A stretch of DNA of 64,000 nucleotides from Candidatus Baldrarchaeota archaeon. GTDB lineage: Archaea > Asgardarchaeota > Baldrarchaeia > Baldrarchaeales > DXJG01. Position numbers and translations under genes: made by a program. Position 1 is the stretch's first letter. The number at the start of each line of letters is the position of its first letter. Location of the stretch: NCBI GenBank assembly GCA_019056805.1, contig DXJG01000004.1, positions 1 to 64,000 on the forward strand, in the 5' to 3' direction. Positions 41,464 to 51,346 of the stretch are shown here, piece by piece. The notes under the pieces are model-generated. The model did not search any database. It was not told where the DNA came from and saw only the letters and a program-made list of their open reading frames with translations.

Positions 41464-42537
41464 TTAATTTTTAGACTTCATCAAATTCTTTATATGATAT
41501 AAACTTAGACGAGTATCCCTTAGCATTGCTCTTTTCACAATTAATTCTTTTTGCAACAATATTTTTAACGCGTTTCGAACAGTTCTTCTAGGTAACAACG
41601 TTTTTTCCGCAATTTCCTTTTGGGTCATAGGACCTTCGTATTCAAGTACCTTTAAAACAAGTTTTGCACTTGGAGGAAGGCTTTCCTTCTCTTCCCATTG
41701 TCTTACCTTCATATACAATTTTTCTTTTAATGGAGTAAAAACTCCTTCACTTAACTTAACAAATAATGCACTATATTTGGATTTCTTTATTCTAACAGTT
41801 TCTTCTTCAATATTTCTTCTAATTCTTCCATCTAAAATTATTTCACATGTAACTGGACTCTCAATTTCATCTATAATAATCTCTCTATTATCAGATACGA
41901 CAAGAGGTCTTCTAGCTTGATTTAAACTGTTTACTGGAACCACTACTAATACTGGTGTATCATATGTAACTACGGGACCTCCTGCACTAAGTGCGTAAGC
42001 TGTGGAACCTGAAGGTGTTGAAACTATTACACCGTCAGCACTATCTCTCCACATAAACTCCTCATTTATTTTAAGGGTGTAGTGAATTAGTGTTGCGCTT
42101 CTTTTAGCGAAAATTGCAATTTCATTTAATACTGGCGGTGATTTTTCACCATCTACTTCAGCTTCTATTCTAGACCTTTCCTCAACCTTCCATTTTCCCT
42201 CTAAAATATTATCAATATAAGTGTCAAAATTTGTAGTGCTTGTTTCAGCGAGAAAACCTAGGTTTCCAGGCGTTCTAACGCCTAATAAGGGTATTTGTTT
42301 ATCTTTAAGTTCTAATAGTGTTTTTAATATAACTCCGTCATCTCCAACGCAAATTAACATATCTGCATCAATATCTTTAATAGGTCTTCCTTTTAAACCG
42401 ATTTTTTTAGCTAATTTTTCTTCTACAACAATTTCTGTGCCCTTAGATTTCAAAGTACTTACTATTTTCTTTGCATAACTGGTAAATTGACGCTTTTTAA
42501 CGTCAGTTGTAACACCGAAAAGCATCTTATAATCCAC
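41464..42537 (-). CDS. NAD kinase-like domain fused to a C-terminal winged-helix domain
   Basis: GVRTPGNLGFLAE, VLNEIAIF, DGVIVSTPSGSTAYALSAGGPVV; C-terminal PMTQKEIAEKTLLPRRTVRNALKILLQKELIVKRAMLRDTRLSLY. The GGDGT motif reads VGDDGVIL. Confidence 0.85.
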   Translation of the reverse strand: MDYKMLFGVTTDVKKRQFTSYAKKIVSTLKSKGTEIVVEEKLAKKIGLKGRPIKDIDADMLICVGDDGVILKTLLELKDKQIPLLGVRTPGNLGFLAETSTTNFDTYIDNILEGKWKVEERSRIEAEVDGEKSPPVLNEIAIFAKRSATLIHYTLKINEEFMWRDSADGVIVSTPSGSTAYALSAGGPVVTYDTPVLVVVPVNSLNQARRPLVVSDNREIIIDEIESPVTCEIILDGRIRRNIEEETVRIKKSKYSALFVKLSEGVFTPLKEKLYMKVRQWEEKESLPPSAKLVLKVLEYEGPMTQKEIAEKTLLPRRTVRNALKILLQKELIVKRAMLRDTRLSLYHIKNLMKSKN

Positions 42538-42702
42538 CTATAGTTGAGTTGCTATTTCATTATCCAAGTTATAGGAAATTTTTGCCCATAAATGTTTTCA
42601 GAGTTGAAATTTTGCCTTCTCCCAAAAATTTATTGACCCAAGCAATATAGTAGAGAGAAAAACGCCAAATTTTATAACCTAGATTTTAAGAGGGATTTAA
42701 CA

Positions 42703-43629
42703 ATGCGAGAACAGCATATCAGAAAGCTTCAAAGAGAAATTGAGAAATTGAAAGAAGAAAAGAACGCAGTACTACTTGTTCATAACTATCAAAGACCAGA
42801 AATACAGGAGGTAGCTGACTATCTCGGAGATAGCCTTGGACTCGCAAAAAAGGCTAAAGAAACCAAAGCTGATATCATAGTTTTCTGTGGCGTTGATTTC
42901 ATGGCAGAAACAGCCTGCATACTAAATCCTGATAAAAAAGTTATAATACCCACCCTCGAAGCTCGCTGCCCCATGGCTGCTCAGCTACCCGCAGAATTAG
43001 TGAAAAAGGCGAAGGAAGTTAATCCAGAAGCACCATTCATAACCTATGTTAACACTCTCGCAGAAGCCAAGGCGGAAGCAGATGTTTGCTGTACTTCAGC
43101 AAATGCTCCTCAAATAGCTTCAGCCCTAAAAAGAAATCCCGTGCTAATGGGTCCAGATAGAAACCTAGCATGGTTTACAGAAAAAGAGACCGGTGTAAAA
43201 GTGATACCAATACCTCAAAACGGATACTGTTATGTTCATAAAAAATTTGATGCCGCTGATATCATATTCTTAAAGGAAGAGCACCCTGATGCTGTTGTAG
43301 TCGTACATCCTGAATGTGACCCTGAAGTTCAACGTTTAGCAGACTTCGTTGGTTCAACAAGCCAAATGGTAAAATTCGCGCATGAAACTGATGCAGAGAA
43401 GATCATAATAGGTACTGAAATAGGCTTAATTGATAGACTTAAACGCGAACTTCCAGACAAAACATTCATACCAGCGAACAAGGAAGCCATTTGCATCCAA
43501 ATGAAAAAGAATACGCTACAAAAAGTGAGAGATGCTCTACTCTACGAAAAACCTGTTGTTAAACTTCCCGAAGAGATTGCCAAAAAAGCCGAACGATCAA
43601 TTATACGTATGTTTGAACTAATGAAATAA
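42703..43629 (+). CDS. nadA: Quinolinate synthase
   Basis: [67 protein letters not shown]. Confidence 0.96.
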   Translation: MREQHIRKLQREIEKLKEEKNAVLLVHNYQRPEIQEVADYLGDSLGLAKKAKETKADIIVFCGVDFMAETACILNPDKKVIIPTLEARCPMAAQLPAELVKKAKEVNPEAPFITYVNTLAEAKAEADVCCTSANAPQIASALKRNPVLMGPDRNLAWFTEKETGVKVIPIPQNGYCYVHKKFDAADIIFLKEEHPDAVVVVHPECDPEVQRLADFVGSTSQMVKFAHETDAEKIIIGTEIGLIDRLKRELPDKTFIPANKEAICIQMKKNTLQKVRDALLYEKPVVKLPEEIAKKAERSIIRMFELMK

Positions 43630-43673
43630 CTATAATACACGGCTAAACTAATTTTCATAAGAGGATTTGTGTG

Positions 43674-44216
43674 TTATAGTTTTCTAGACATAAATATTTC
43701 ATGTATATATCCATTTTGAAGCCAACCTGGGATTTTTCCATGCTCAGTAAAGCCAAATTTTTTGTATAATTTGATTCCCGCAGGATTTGTCTCAAATACA
43801 GATAGATAAAGTAACCTTAGATGCAATCTTTTCGCCAGTAATATAGCATTTTCCATTAGAAGAGACCCAGCACCCAAACCATGATATCTTTCATCAACAA
43901 ACATGCCAATGCCGCCCACACCTTTTAAAACATCTTGATTATATGGTTCTACAGATAAGAACCCTATCGGCAACCCCTTTTTCTCATCTATACATGTCAA
44001 TGTATAGACTTCTCTTTTCGTTAAACTCTCCCAAATCCATTTTTTATCCACATAAACGAGACCTTCAAACACTCCCCGTCCCATAGTTCTAAACACATTA
44101 AACTCGTTAAATATTTCCTCAAACACGCTTAAATCTTCGTATCTTAGCCCACGAACTTTAAACGAGTACTCTTTTACCTTCTCCACTTTTCTTAACGGAT
44201 ATAACTCCTCTGACAC
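43674..44216 (-). CDS. GNAT acetyltransferase
   Basis: GVGGIGMFVDERYHGLGAGSLLMENAILLAKRLHLRLLYLSVFETNPAGIKLYKKFGFTEHG. Confidence 0.9.
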   Translation of the reverse strand: MSEELYPLRKVEKVKEYSFKVRGLRYEDLSVFEEIFNEFNVFRTMGRGVFEGLVYVDKKWIWESLTKREVYTLTCIDEKKGLPIGFLSVEPYNQDVLKGVGGIGMFVDERYHGLGAGSLLMENAILLAKRLHLRLLYLSVFETNPAGIKLYKKFGFTEHGKIPGWLQNGYIHEIFMSRKL

Positions 44217-44344
44217 GTAATTTCTAGCAACATTAAATTTATACTTGTCACAGTTTCTACCGCCAAGGAAGCCCAGAACTTTAGTTCTGGGAGGAATTGG
44301 CGGAAGTTATTTATATCTTTAACTACCACACTAATACGGTGCAG

Positions 44345-45571
44345 ATGGTTGAGAGAGAAGTTGTTAAAGCTCTGAAACTCAATCTACTTCCCCCATCAAA
44401 GAATAAGGAACGCTTGTTATCTGAGTTATTTAGCTCTGTTGCTGCTTGCTGTAACGAGATTCTTTCAATTGCCAAATCCAAATCTCCTAAAAACTTTGCC
44501 ATTCTACACAACACCTCCTATCCTATTATTAGACAAAAATACAGTTTGCACTCCCAAATCCTCATTGATTGCATCCATCAAGTTTGGGAGAACTTGAAGA
44601 CATGCAAGAAGTTTAACCAAGTTCCAATTAGATTCAACATTCCTCGTAGTGGAAAATTCAGCAAAACAAAGCGTGGTAACCCTGTCGTTGTCTTTGCATC
44701 GTTTAACGGCAATGGTAGAATTGCATTGCCCATCAAGCAGGATGGAGCTTATAATCGCTTTATCGAGCACATCAACAATGGCTGGAAGTGCACTCAGTTC
44801 AGATTGCATAAACAGAATGGGCATTACGTTGTCATTGCCAATCTGAGAAAGAAGTTTGAAGTTAAGCAGAATTATCAAGCTGTTGTGGGTGTTGATGTTA
44901 ACAGCGGTAGCTTCGCTTTGACGGCTCTGAGAGCCGATGGTAAAATTCTCAAACAACTTTATCTTGGTAGAGATATATGGCACAAGCAGTGGAAGTTTAT
45001 GAAGAGAAGGAGCAAGCTTAGGAGTTATGCAGACAAGGGAAGTAAAAGGGCACGGCGTGCCCTTAAAAGGATAAAGTGTGATGAAAGGAACTTTGTAACA
45101 ACGAGGATATGGCAAATTAGTCATGAAATTGTTGAGATAGCAATTAGATACGATGCAGTTATAGCCATCGAGAAACTCAAGAACCTCAGAAAGAGGAATG
45201 GTAAGGGGAGAAAACCTAAGAGAGCTAACAGGAAGATACATAGAATTCCATTCGCCAAGTTCAGGATTACCATTCAATCTGTGGCATGGCAGAATGGGAT
45301 TGATGTTGTTGAAGTGCCAGCAGTGAGAACATCGCAGAAGTGTCCGAGGTGTGGCTACACGAGCAGGAAAAATTGGGTTTTCTTCGACAACAAGAGAAAG
45401 CTGTTTAGGTGTTGTAGATGTGGGTTTGAGTGCAATCCAGATAGAACTGCCTCCCTTAACATAGCAACTCTGGCTCTGGAGCGGGGCATAGGCTTTTCTA
45501 AAGCCATCTGCACCCCAGCCCCAGTGTTCCAGAGCTGGCGGGGAAGTCAGCCCCCGTGTCCGGCTCGATGA
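44345..45571 (+). CDS. tnpB: TnpB (RNA-guided nuclease of IS605-family element)
   Basis: VGVDVNSGSFAL, AIEKLKNLRKRN, CPRCGYTSRKNWVFFDNKRKLFRCCRCGFECNPDRTASLNIA (RuvC D/E/D plus zinc ribbon). ORF track starts at TTG 44297; ATG 44345 is likelier. Confidence 0.93.
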   Translation: MVEREVVKALKLNLLPPSKNKERLLSELFSSVAACCNEILSIAKSKSPKNFAILHNTSYPIIRQKYSLHSQILIDCIHQVWENLKTCKKFNQVPIRFNIPRSGKFSKTKRGNPVVVFASFNGNGRIALPIKQDGAYNRFIEHINNGWKCTQFRLHKQNGHYVVIANLRKKFEVKQNYQAVVGVDVNSGSFALTALRADGKILKQLYLGRDIWHKQWKFMKRRSKLRSYADKGSKRARRALKRIKCDERNFVTTRIWQISHEIVEIAIRYDAVIAIEKLKNLRKRNGKGRKPKRANRKIHRIPFAKFRITIQSVAWQNGIDVVEVPAVRTSQKCPRCGYTSRKNWVFFDNKRKLFRCCRCGFECNPDRTASLNIATLALERGIGFSKAICTPAPVFQSWRGSQPPCPAR

Positions 45572-45632
45572 GGTTAGATGGCATCGCTAAAACTGAGAGC
45601 AAGCTCCCGTCTTTAGACGGGAGAAGCTGACG
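45480..45632 (+). ncRNA. Candidate omega/reRNA at the tnpB 3' end and right end
   Basis: By analogy with IS605 TnpB systems: GC-rich stretch overlapping the tnpB 3' end and finishing with a stable hairpin at 45604-45623. Confidence 0.4.
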
Positions 45633-45634
45633 TA

Positions 45635-46079
45635 AATCCAGATACAATATAACCATAGGATAGAGCTGTCTATCATAAGAAACCATGTCCGGAATTTCTG
45701 CAGCAACTTTAAACCCCAAATTTTTGAGACAATTAATTATTTTCTGCTCATATCCGTAAATTGTCGTTCTAATGAACAATTTCTCATTAACAATTGCCTT
45801 TCTCATCACAAATTTTAAGAGATCTTCAAGATACTCTGTGCTTTCAATGATAAATCGTAGAAACCCTGTAGGAGCTGTTTTTTCAGTCCCAGAAATATAA
45901 GAGAAAACTCCCACAATATCATTATCTGAAAGGAGCAAGTAGGAGGAAGAAGGCCTAAAATAACGTTCAACTATACCTTTAGTAACGGGTAAAACAAACC
46001 CAAGCTGCTCTGGATGCAAGTTTACAAAATCCACAGCATCATCAACCAACTTTTCCATACTTACAACTTTAATAACCAT
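45635..46079 (-). CDS. GNAT-like protein whose C-terminus runs into the TnpB element (ORF 45498..46100)
   Basis: MVIKVVSMEKLVDDAVDFVNLHPEQLGF...MVSYDRQLYPMVILYLDLR, then residues translated from the element right end (QLLPSKDGSLLS...). Confidence 0.6.
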
Positions 46080-46427
46080 CTTAATCATCTCCCAATTCAC
46101 TTTGATTAAATTATATTCATAACAACGTAAATTACCCTTATTATGATGTTAAGTGTAGAGACATGCACAAACCTAAATATAAGTTTGGACAAAAAAAGTA
46201 GACTAAAAATTTACTACGTTACCGAGAGTGTTGAGTTTGAATTATCCAATCCACCAACCATATAGAATTAATAAAGAAATACGAACCATCACTCACTAAA
46301 AAACTCTCACCTAATGTGCATGGAATGCCAAAAAACATGTAAATACGGAAAAGAAAAACGTTAAAATTAAGTTTAAAAATTGAAGAGCAGGACTTTGAAA
46401 TAAAGCTATTTTTGAAAAATTATAAAA

Positions 46428-47846
46428 TTAGAGGTTGTTTGGTCTGAACATTGTTTTTACAGGTGGTGGATTTGCTATTATTGATTCAAATTCCTGTTTG
46501 ATTTCTTCTGGTATACGTGATGGAAGTGTGAATCCATGTTCCCTATCAAGGGCATATTCATAGAGCAATGTTTTGTATGCTACTTGTAATGGGCGAATCA
46601 TCATGTAAGCTGGTATAAACCCGAATATTAAGAAGCCGATAGCAGTCAATATACCCGCTACAACCACCAAGTCTCCCGAGATTCCCATTATCGGAACTAA
46701 CAAAAATACTCCAATGAGGTAGCCAGTGACGCCATATAGTAACACCATAATTAATACGAAGAACGCATAAACGCCACCTACAGCACTCATGTAAATAATA
46801 ACGTCAATGAAATGCTTAGTTATCAAGTTCCAAGATCTTTTAACAGCTTCTTTAAACTTTTTACCCTCTATAATCATTGCTGGCAAAGCAAAAAATGTTA
46901 CAAACTGAGCAAGCCCATATGCCATTGCAGATGCTATTTTAAAGAAGATTATACCAATAATCATCAAGGGATTCCTTCTGGCTCTTTCCATTCTGATGCT
47001 TCGAGCGTACCTTGCTACGGTATCCAGGAGCGCCATTATGAAACCAAGCTTGATTATAGGGTTTACAACTTTTAATACACGTTTCGTTCCCTTTGAAAGC
47101 CACGCTCGATCCTCAGATGGACTCCTAAACCAATCGTCAACAATCGCCACAATTATTCCATTTGAAAAATACATTGCTGCGTAAATAACCCATGCATAGA
47201 TTAAAACATAAAGAAATGTTAGAACACCGCCAATCGTTTCGGAATCAAAGTAAGAAGTAGATACAGAATATATCCACATTGTCCCCGCAACTCCGATTAT
47301 AGCCGATATGAAAGCAAATATTGAAAAGACCAATGATACACCAATTGTCTCAGGTTCGTCGCTGACAGCTTTTGCTGAAAGTTCTATTAAACTGCCAGCA
47401 AGATAAATTCGTTTTCGCCAATGAATAACTAAAGCTAAAAATAGTATTCCGAGAACTATGAAGATTGCTGCAAGCACTAAAATTCGAAGAAAAATTGTCA
47501 ATGCCCCTATGAAGAGAAGAACTATGGGACCTGAGAAGAAGAGAAATACCGTGATTTCTCGTCCGATCTTCGCTATTAACTTTAGTATGAGAATCATTAA
47601 AATGATTGTAACTGAGAGTAGAGAAAGTATAAGTATAGCTATTAATCTTGAATTCGCCATAATAACATTCCAAAACGCGCCTAAAAACTGTATTAAAATG
47701 GCAACTGCTAAAGGGTTCTGCATTATTACGCTAATAATCGCGTAGATTCCAACACCATATAAGATAACCATTGCAAGGATAAGAAGCACAGTAGGAACAT
47801 TTGACACTTCCTCCTCAGTATTTGGAGAATATTCTTGACGATTCAT
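46428..47846 (-). CDS. Polytopic membrane protein of unknown function
   Basis: 472 aa, many TM helices; ALPAMIIEGKKFKEAVKRSWNLITKHF. Confidence 0.75.
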   Translation of the reverse strand: MNRQEYSPNTEEEVSNVPTVLLILAMVILYGVGIYAIISVIMQNPLAVAILIQFLGAFWNVIMANSRLIAILILSLLSVTIILMILILKLIAKIGREITVFLFFSGPIVLLFIGALTIFLRILVLAAIFIVLGILFLALVIHWRKRIYLAGSLIELSAKAVSDEPETIGVSLVFSIFAFISAIIGVAGTMWIYSVSTSYFDSETIGGVLTFLYVLIYAWVIYAAMYFSNGIIVAIVDDWFRSPSEDRAWLSKGTKRVLKVVNPIIKLGFIMALLDTVARYARSIRMERARRNPLMIIGIIFFKIASAMAYGLAQFVTFFALPAMIIEGKKFKEAVKRSWNLITKHFIDVIIYMSAVGGVYAFFVLIMVLLYGVTGYLIGVFLLVPIMGISGDLVVVAGILTAIGFLIFGFIPAYMMIRPLQVAYKTLLYEYALDREHGFTLPSRIPEEIKQEFESIIANPPPVKTMFRPNNL

Positions 47847-47976
47847 TTCATCACATCCAATTCACATGAAACATTTCTCCTAGGACAATAAACACTTTAT
47901 GAAAAAGTATTTTAAAGTATCTTATAATGAAATTTTGGTAATAAAGAAGTTGACCGCCTCAAAGGGGCTGTAAATC

Positions 47977-48705
47977 TTGAAACTCTTAATCAGCGTTACA
48001 AATAAAGATGAAGCTATAGAAGCAGTTCTCGGCGAAGCTGACATTATCGATGTTAAGAATCCAGCCGAAGGTTCTCTTGGAGCACATTTCCCAAGAATTA
48101 TAAGATCAATTAGAGAGGTCGTACCCAGGGAATTTGAGATTAGTGCTGCTATAGGAGATGTTCCTAATCTCCCTGGCACGGTTTCCCTAGCAGCTCTTGG
48201 AGCCGCTGTATGCGAAGTAGACTACGTGAAATTGGGAATGTATGGCCCTAAAAACTTTGATTCCGCTCTTTTCCTCGCTAAAGAAGTATGTAGAGCTGTT
48301 AAAGAAACAATGCCAAACGTTAAGGTCGTAATTGCTGGTTACGCTGACTATCAACGAGCGGGCTGCCTTGACCCCATGTTAATACCGGAAATTGTTAGAC
48401 GAGCAGAGGCGGATGTAGCAATGATAGACACCAAGATCAAGGACGGGAAAAAGATTTTTTCGTTTCTAAATGATCAGCAGCTTTTGTCATTCATAGATAA
48501 GGTTCATAATCATGGATTCATGGCAGCTATAGCTGGATCTCTAGGCAAGGAAGATGTAAAAAGAGTTTACGAGTTGGGGGCAGATGTCATAGGTTTTAGA
48601 AGTGCAGCATGTGTAGGTGATCGCGTTAAAGGAAAAGTTAAGAAAGAAAGGGTTTTAGAAATTAAGGAACAAATTAGAGCACTATCACATGCAAATTCTT
48701 TTTAG
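47977..48705 (+). CDS. mfnB: (5-formylfuran-3-yl)methyl phosphate synthase
   Basis: LLISVTNKDEAIEAVLGEADIIDVKNPAEGSLGAHFP, VKLGMYGP, AMIDTKIKDGK, DVIGFRSAAC. Confidence 0.93.
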   Translation: MKLLISVTNKDEAIEAVLGEADIIDVKNPAEGSLGAHFPRIIRSIREVVPREFEISAAIGDVPNLPGTVSLAALGAAVCEVDYVKLGMYGPKNFDSALFLAKEVCRAVKETMPNVKVVIAGYADYQRAGCLDPMLIPEIVRRAEADVAMIDTKIKDGKKIFSFLNDQQLLSFIDKVHNHGFMAAIAGSLGKEDVKRVYELGADVIGFRSAACVGDRVKGKVKKERVLEIKEQIRALSHANSF

Positions 48706-49376
48706 GCTTTAATGATAGTTGCTAATGGTTTCTCTCCTTCCAATATTTGTTTAATCCTTTCAGGATGTAATCCATTAACAACATAACAAGTTAATCCCTT
48801 TTCTAAAAGCAGAAATTTGGGCAAAAAGGTATCTATACATGTTTCTATATTCAATAGCTCTTTTGGTGTTATTTCTTTTAACATGAATGTTTCTGGATAC
48901 TTTTTAGGGTCTCTTGCAAAAATTCCATCAACATCTTTCACCAAAATCAGCCTTTTAATTTTTAACAATTTAGCTATGTACGCACTAATGGTATCTGAAG
49001 TAACGTCCCATGAAAAAGGAAGTTCATCTGAAGTAAAAAGTAAACGTGAAGGTAGAAAAATTGGCAGTCTTTTCTTTTTCCAAACCTCTCCTATCTCATC
49101 AAGCGTAAAAACAACTGTAGAGTTTGGAGTGATGTCAGCTAAAAGTAACCCATATTGATCCATGGCCAGTATAGCCATTCTATGCGAAGCTAAAGGAGAT
49201 AAACCATAAACCTTATCAACATTTCTTACCAAATCAGCAAACTTCCCTCCACCTGGCACTACAAGCATCTTATATTTTGCAGCAAGTTCCCCTAAATTAC
49301 TACATAGCTTTTCAAGCTCATTCCTATACCTTAGCAAGGATCCTCCAATTTTCACAACAAATTTCAAACATATCAC
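48702..49376 (-). CDS. mfnE: Amino-acid-kinase family protein, MfnE-like
   Basis: FVVKIGGSLLRYRNELEKL, LVVPGGGKFADLVR, LILVKDVDGIF; next to mfnB and mfnF-like genes. Confidence 0.83.
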   Translation of the reverse strand: MICLKFVVKIGGSLLRYRNELEKLCSNLGELAAKYKMLVVPGGGKFADLVRNVDKVYGLSPLASHRMAILAMDQYGLLLADITPNSTVVFTLDEIGEVWKKKRLPIFLPSRLLFTSDELPFSWDVTSDTISAYIAKLLKIKRLILVKDVDGIFARDPKKYPETFMLKEITPKELLNIETCIDTFLPKFLLLEKGLTCYVVNGLHPERIKQILEGEKPLATIIKA

Positions 49377-49388
49377 CTTTTATTAATG

Positions 49389-50471
49389 TTAGAACTTCTG
49401 TGGTTTTATATCTTTTAGACCTACCAGTTTGTCTGCAACCATTAGAGCGACGCCTACAGCAGGTGCTATTATTGAAGCATCAGTTCCTAAAAACTCTTCT
49501 AAACTCACAATTTTTTTAAATCCTACTTTCTCAGCAGCCTTTTTTGCAAGAAATTCTCCACCTAACCCCACGGTGACAACTGGTATTTCTTCACAAGTTT
49601 TCGTTTTTAATCTACTATATACTTGTCTTAAACCTTCAGCTATTTGATCCACCTGTTTATCATAAACGTATCTTGCTATATCTTCAATTTCTTTCTCGGT
49701 TAACATTTCTATATCGGCGCACACAACTCTAGCTAATCTCGCCATCGCTTCTAACCTTGTTTTACCTCTTCCATCAGCAGTTTCAGTCGTATAATACTCT
49801 TCACGTATATTACCTAATATTAGGTGGACATCTCCAGAAAGAGCAAAAAGCTCCGAAGAAACCCTTGCATAGTTCCCCCTAATAGGTATTTTATCAACTA
49901 TAGCTGCTACATTAGTTCTTAAACTCCCAGTATAAACAAGTTCGCCACACATAAGTTTTTCTAAATCATTTTTCCCCAAAGCAACACATTTTCCCTCTAA
50001 TATTGGTATTATACTCGTCGTTGTACTGCCCACATCAACAACTATACAATTTTCCATGATTCGTGAAACCATCCAAGCTGTAGCAGCCCAATTAGCCGCA
50101 GCAACCTTCAAATATTCTTTCCTCGCCTCTTCAACCGTTACCAGTTCACTTTCACAATTCAAAACATAAATCGGTACATTTTTGAAGGTTTTTTCAACGC
50201 AGTCTAAAACGTGATTTATTCCCTCCCTCTTACACCAATAAACATCAGAAAGCTCCGCAGTAATAGTCACACCGACTGCTTCAAGCTTTACACCCCGCAT
50301 AATTTCCGTACCAATTTCATGTAAAGTATCCAGTAATTTATCCTTCCCAACCTTCCACAACGGAAGATATTTCTTTACTGTTCTTATTTCTTTAAGAACT
50401 CCCTCTTCAACCCTTATAAGAGAAGCCTTAGTATTAGCTCCGCCAATGTCAAAACCAGCCACATAAACCAT
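49389..50471 (-). CDS. mfnF: H4MPT-linked C1-pathway/hydantoinase-like protein, MfnF-like
   Basis: VAGFDIGGANTKAS, VTITAELSDVY, NWAATAWMVSRIMENCIVVDVGSTTTSIIPI, GELVYTGSLRTNVAAIV. Confidence 0.88.
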   Translation of the reverse strand: MVYVAGFDIGGANTKASLIRVEEGVLKEIRTVKKYLPLWKVGKDKLLDTLHEIGTEIMRGVKLEAVGVTITAELSDVYWCKREGINHVLDCVEKTFKNVPIYVLNCESELVTVEEARKEYLKVAAANWAATAWMVSRIMENCIVVDVGSTTTSIIPILEGKCVALGKNDLEKLMCGELVYTGSLRTNVAAIVDKIPIRGNYARVSSELFALSGDVHLILGNIREEYYTTETADGRGKTRLEAMARLARVVCADIEMLTEKEIEDIARYVYDKQVDQIAEGLRQVYSRLKTKTCEEIPVVTVGLGGEFLAKKAAEKVGFKKIVSLEEFLGTDASIIAPAVGVALMVADKLVGLKDIKPQKF

Positions 50472-50617
50472 TTCTACACACCTATATTTCTCATTTAATG
50501 AATTTTTTAATAGTTTAATTACAAGTCAAAGTTAATTAAATCAAAGGTACAACAACTTATCTTATATTTTAAGAATACTTCTGCTATACTAGAACTTGTA
50601 AACATGGAGGTCTTTAT

Positions 50618-51346
50618 GTGAGAATTATCCCTGTTATCGATGTTAAGAATGGTGTTGTTGTTCATGCAGTAGCTGGGCAAAGAGAGAAGTATAAACCTAT
50701 TAAAAGCGGGATATGTTCCTCAGCTGATCCATTAGAAGTTGCAGAAGTCTTCAAGAATATGGGGTTCAAAGAGCTTTATCTCGCAGATCTTGACTCTATA
50801 ACTGGTGGAGATCCTTGTTATTCTCTCTATCAAGAAATTAGTGAGACAACTAAATTATCCCTTATGGTAGATGCTGGTGTAAGTAGTGTTGAGAAATTTA
50901 AAGAACTTCTGAGACACGGCGTAGCAAAGGTGATAGTTGGCACTGAAACCCTACAAGATCTTCAATCTTTAAGAGAAATTGCACACTTATATCAAGAAAA
51001 TCTAGTTGTAAGTGTTGATCTTTTTGGAGAAAAACTGCTTAGCTTATGTGAAGAAGTAAAGTATCGAGATCCATTAACGGTTATGTTACGTTTTAAAAAC
51101 ATGGGAGTTAAAGAATTCATAGTTCTTGATTTGTCTCGTGTAGGCACCGGCAAAGGAATTGACATATCTTTTATAAGTAGAATCGTTAAAAATGTAGAAG
51201 CTTCCATTCTAGTTGGTGGAGGAGTAAAAGATACTCATGATTTACTTGAACTAAGGGATATAGGTGTTTCAGGTGTTCTTATAGCAACAGCTCTCCACAA
51301 TAAAAGTATCACAATTAACGATTTGAAAAGGGAAGGGTTTCTATGA
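50618..51346 (+). CDS. HisA-like TIM-barrel protein of methanofuran/H4MPT gene neighborhoods
   Basis: MRIIPVIDVKNGVVVHAVAGQREKYKPI, ELYLADLDSITGG, LILVGGGV-type C-terminal motif (SILVGGGVKD). Confidence 0.85.
   Translation: MRIIPVIDVKNGVVVHAVAGQREKYKPIKSGICSSADPLEVAEVFKNMGFKELYLADLDSITGGDPCYSLYQEISETTKLSLMVDAGVSSVEKFKELLRHGVAKVIVGTETLQDLQSLREIAHLYQENLVVSVDLFGEKLLSLCEEVKYRDPLTVMLRFKNMGVKEFIVLDLSRVGTGKGIDISFISRIVKNVEASILVGGGVKDTHDLLELRDIGVSGVLIATALHNKSITINDLKREGFL

Larger units (their letters stand above)
44255..45634 (+). mobile_element. Lone-TnpB IS605/IS1341-type element (approximate limits)
   Basis: Left-end hairpin 44261-44302 (CGCCAA..CCCAGAACTTTAGTTCTGGG..TTGGCG), tnpB, right-end hairpin 45604-45623 (CTCCCGTCTTTAGACGGGAG). 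No tnpA. Confidence 0.85.

Noticed and set aside
43651-43670. TTTTCATAAGAGGATTTG, resembling the CRISPR repeat core
   Set aside because: Only the short CATAA-GAGGATT portion matches, with one loop base missing and no stem-forming TCCTC arm; likely chance.
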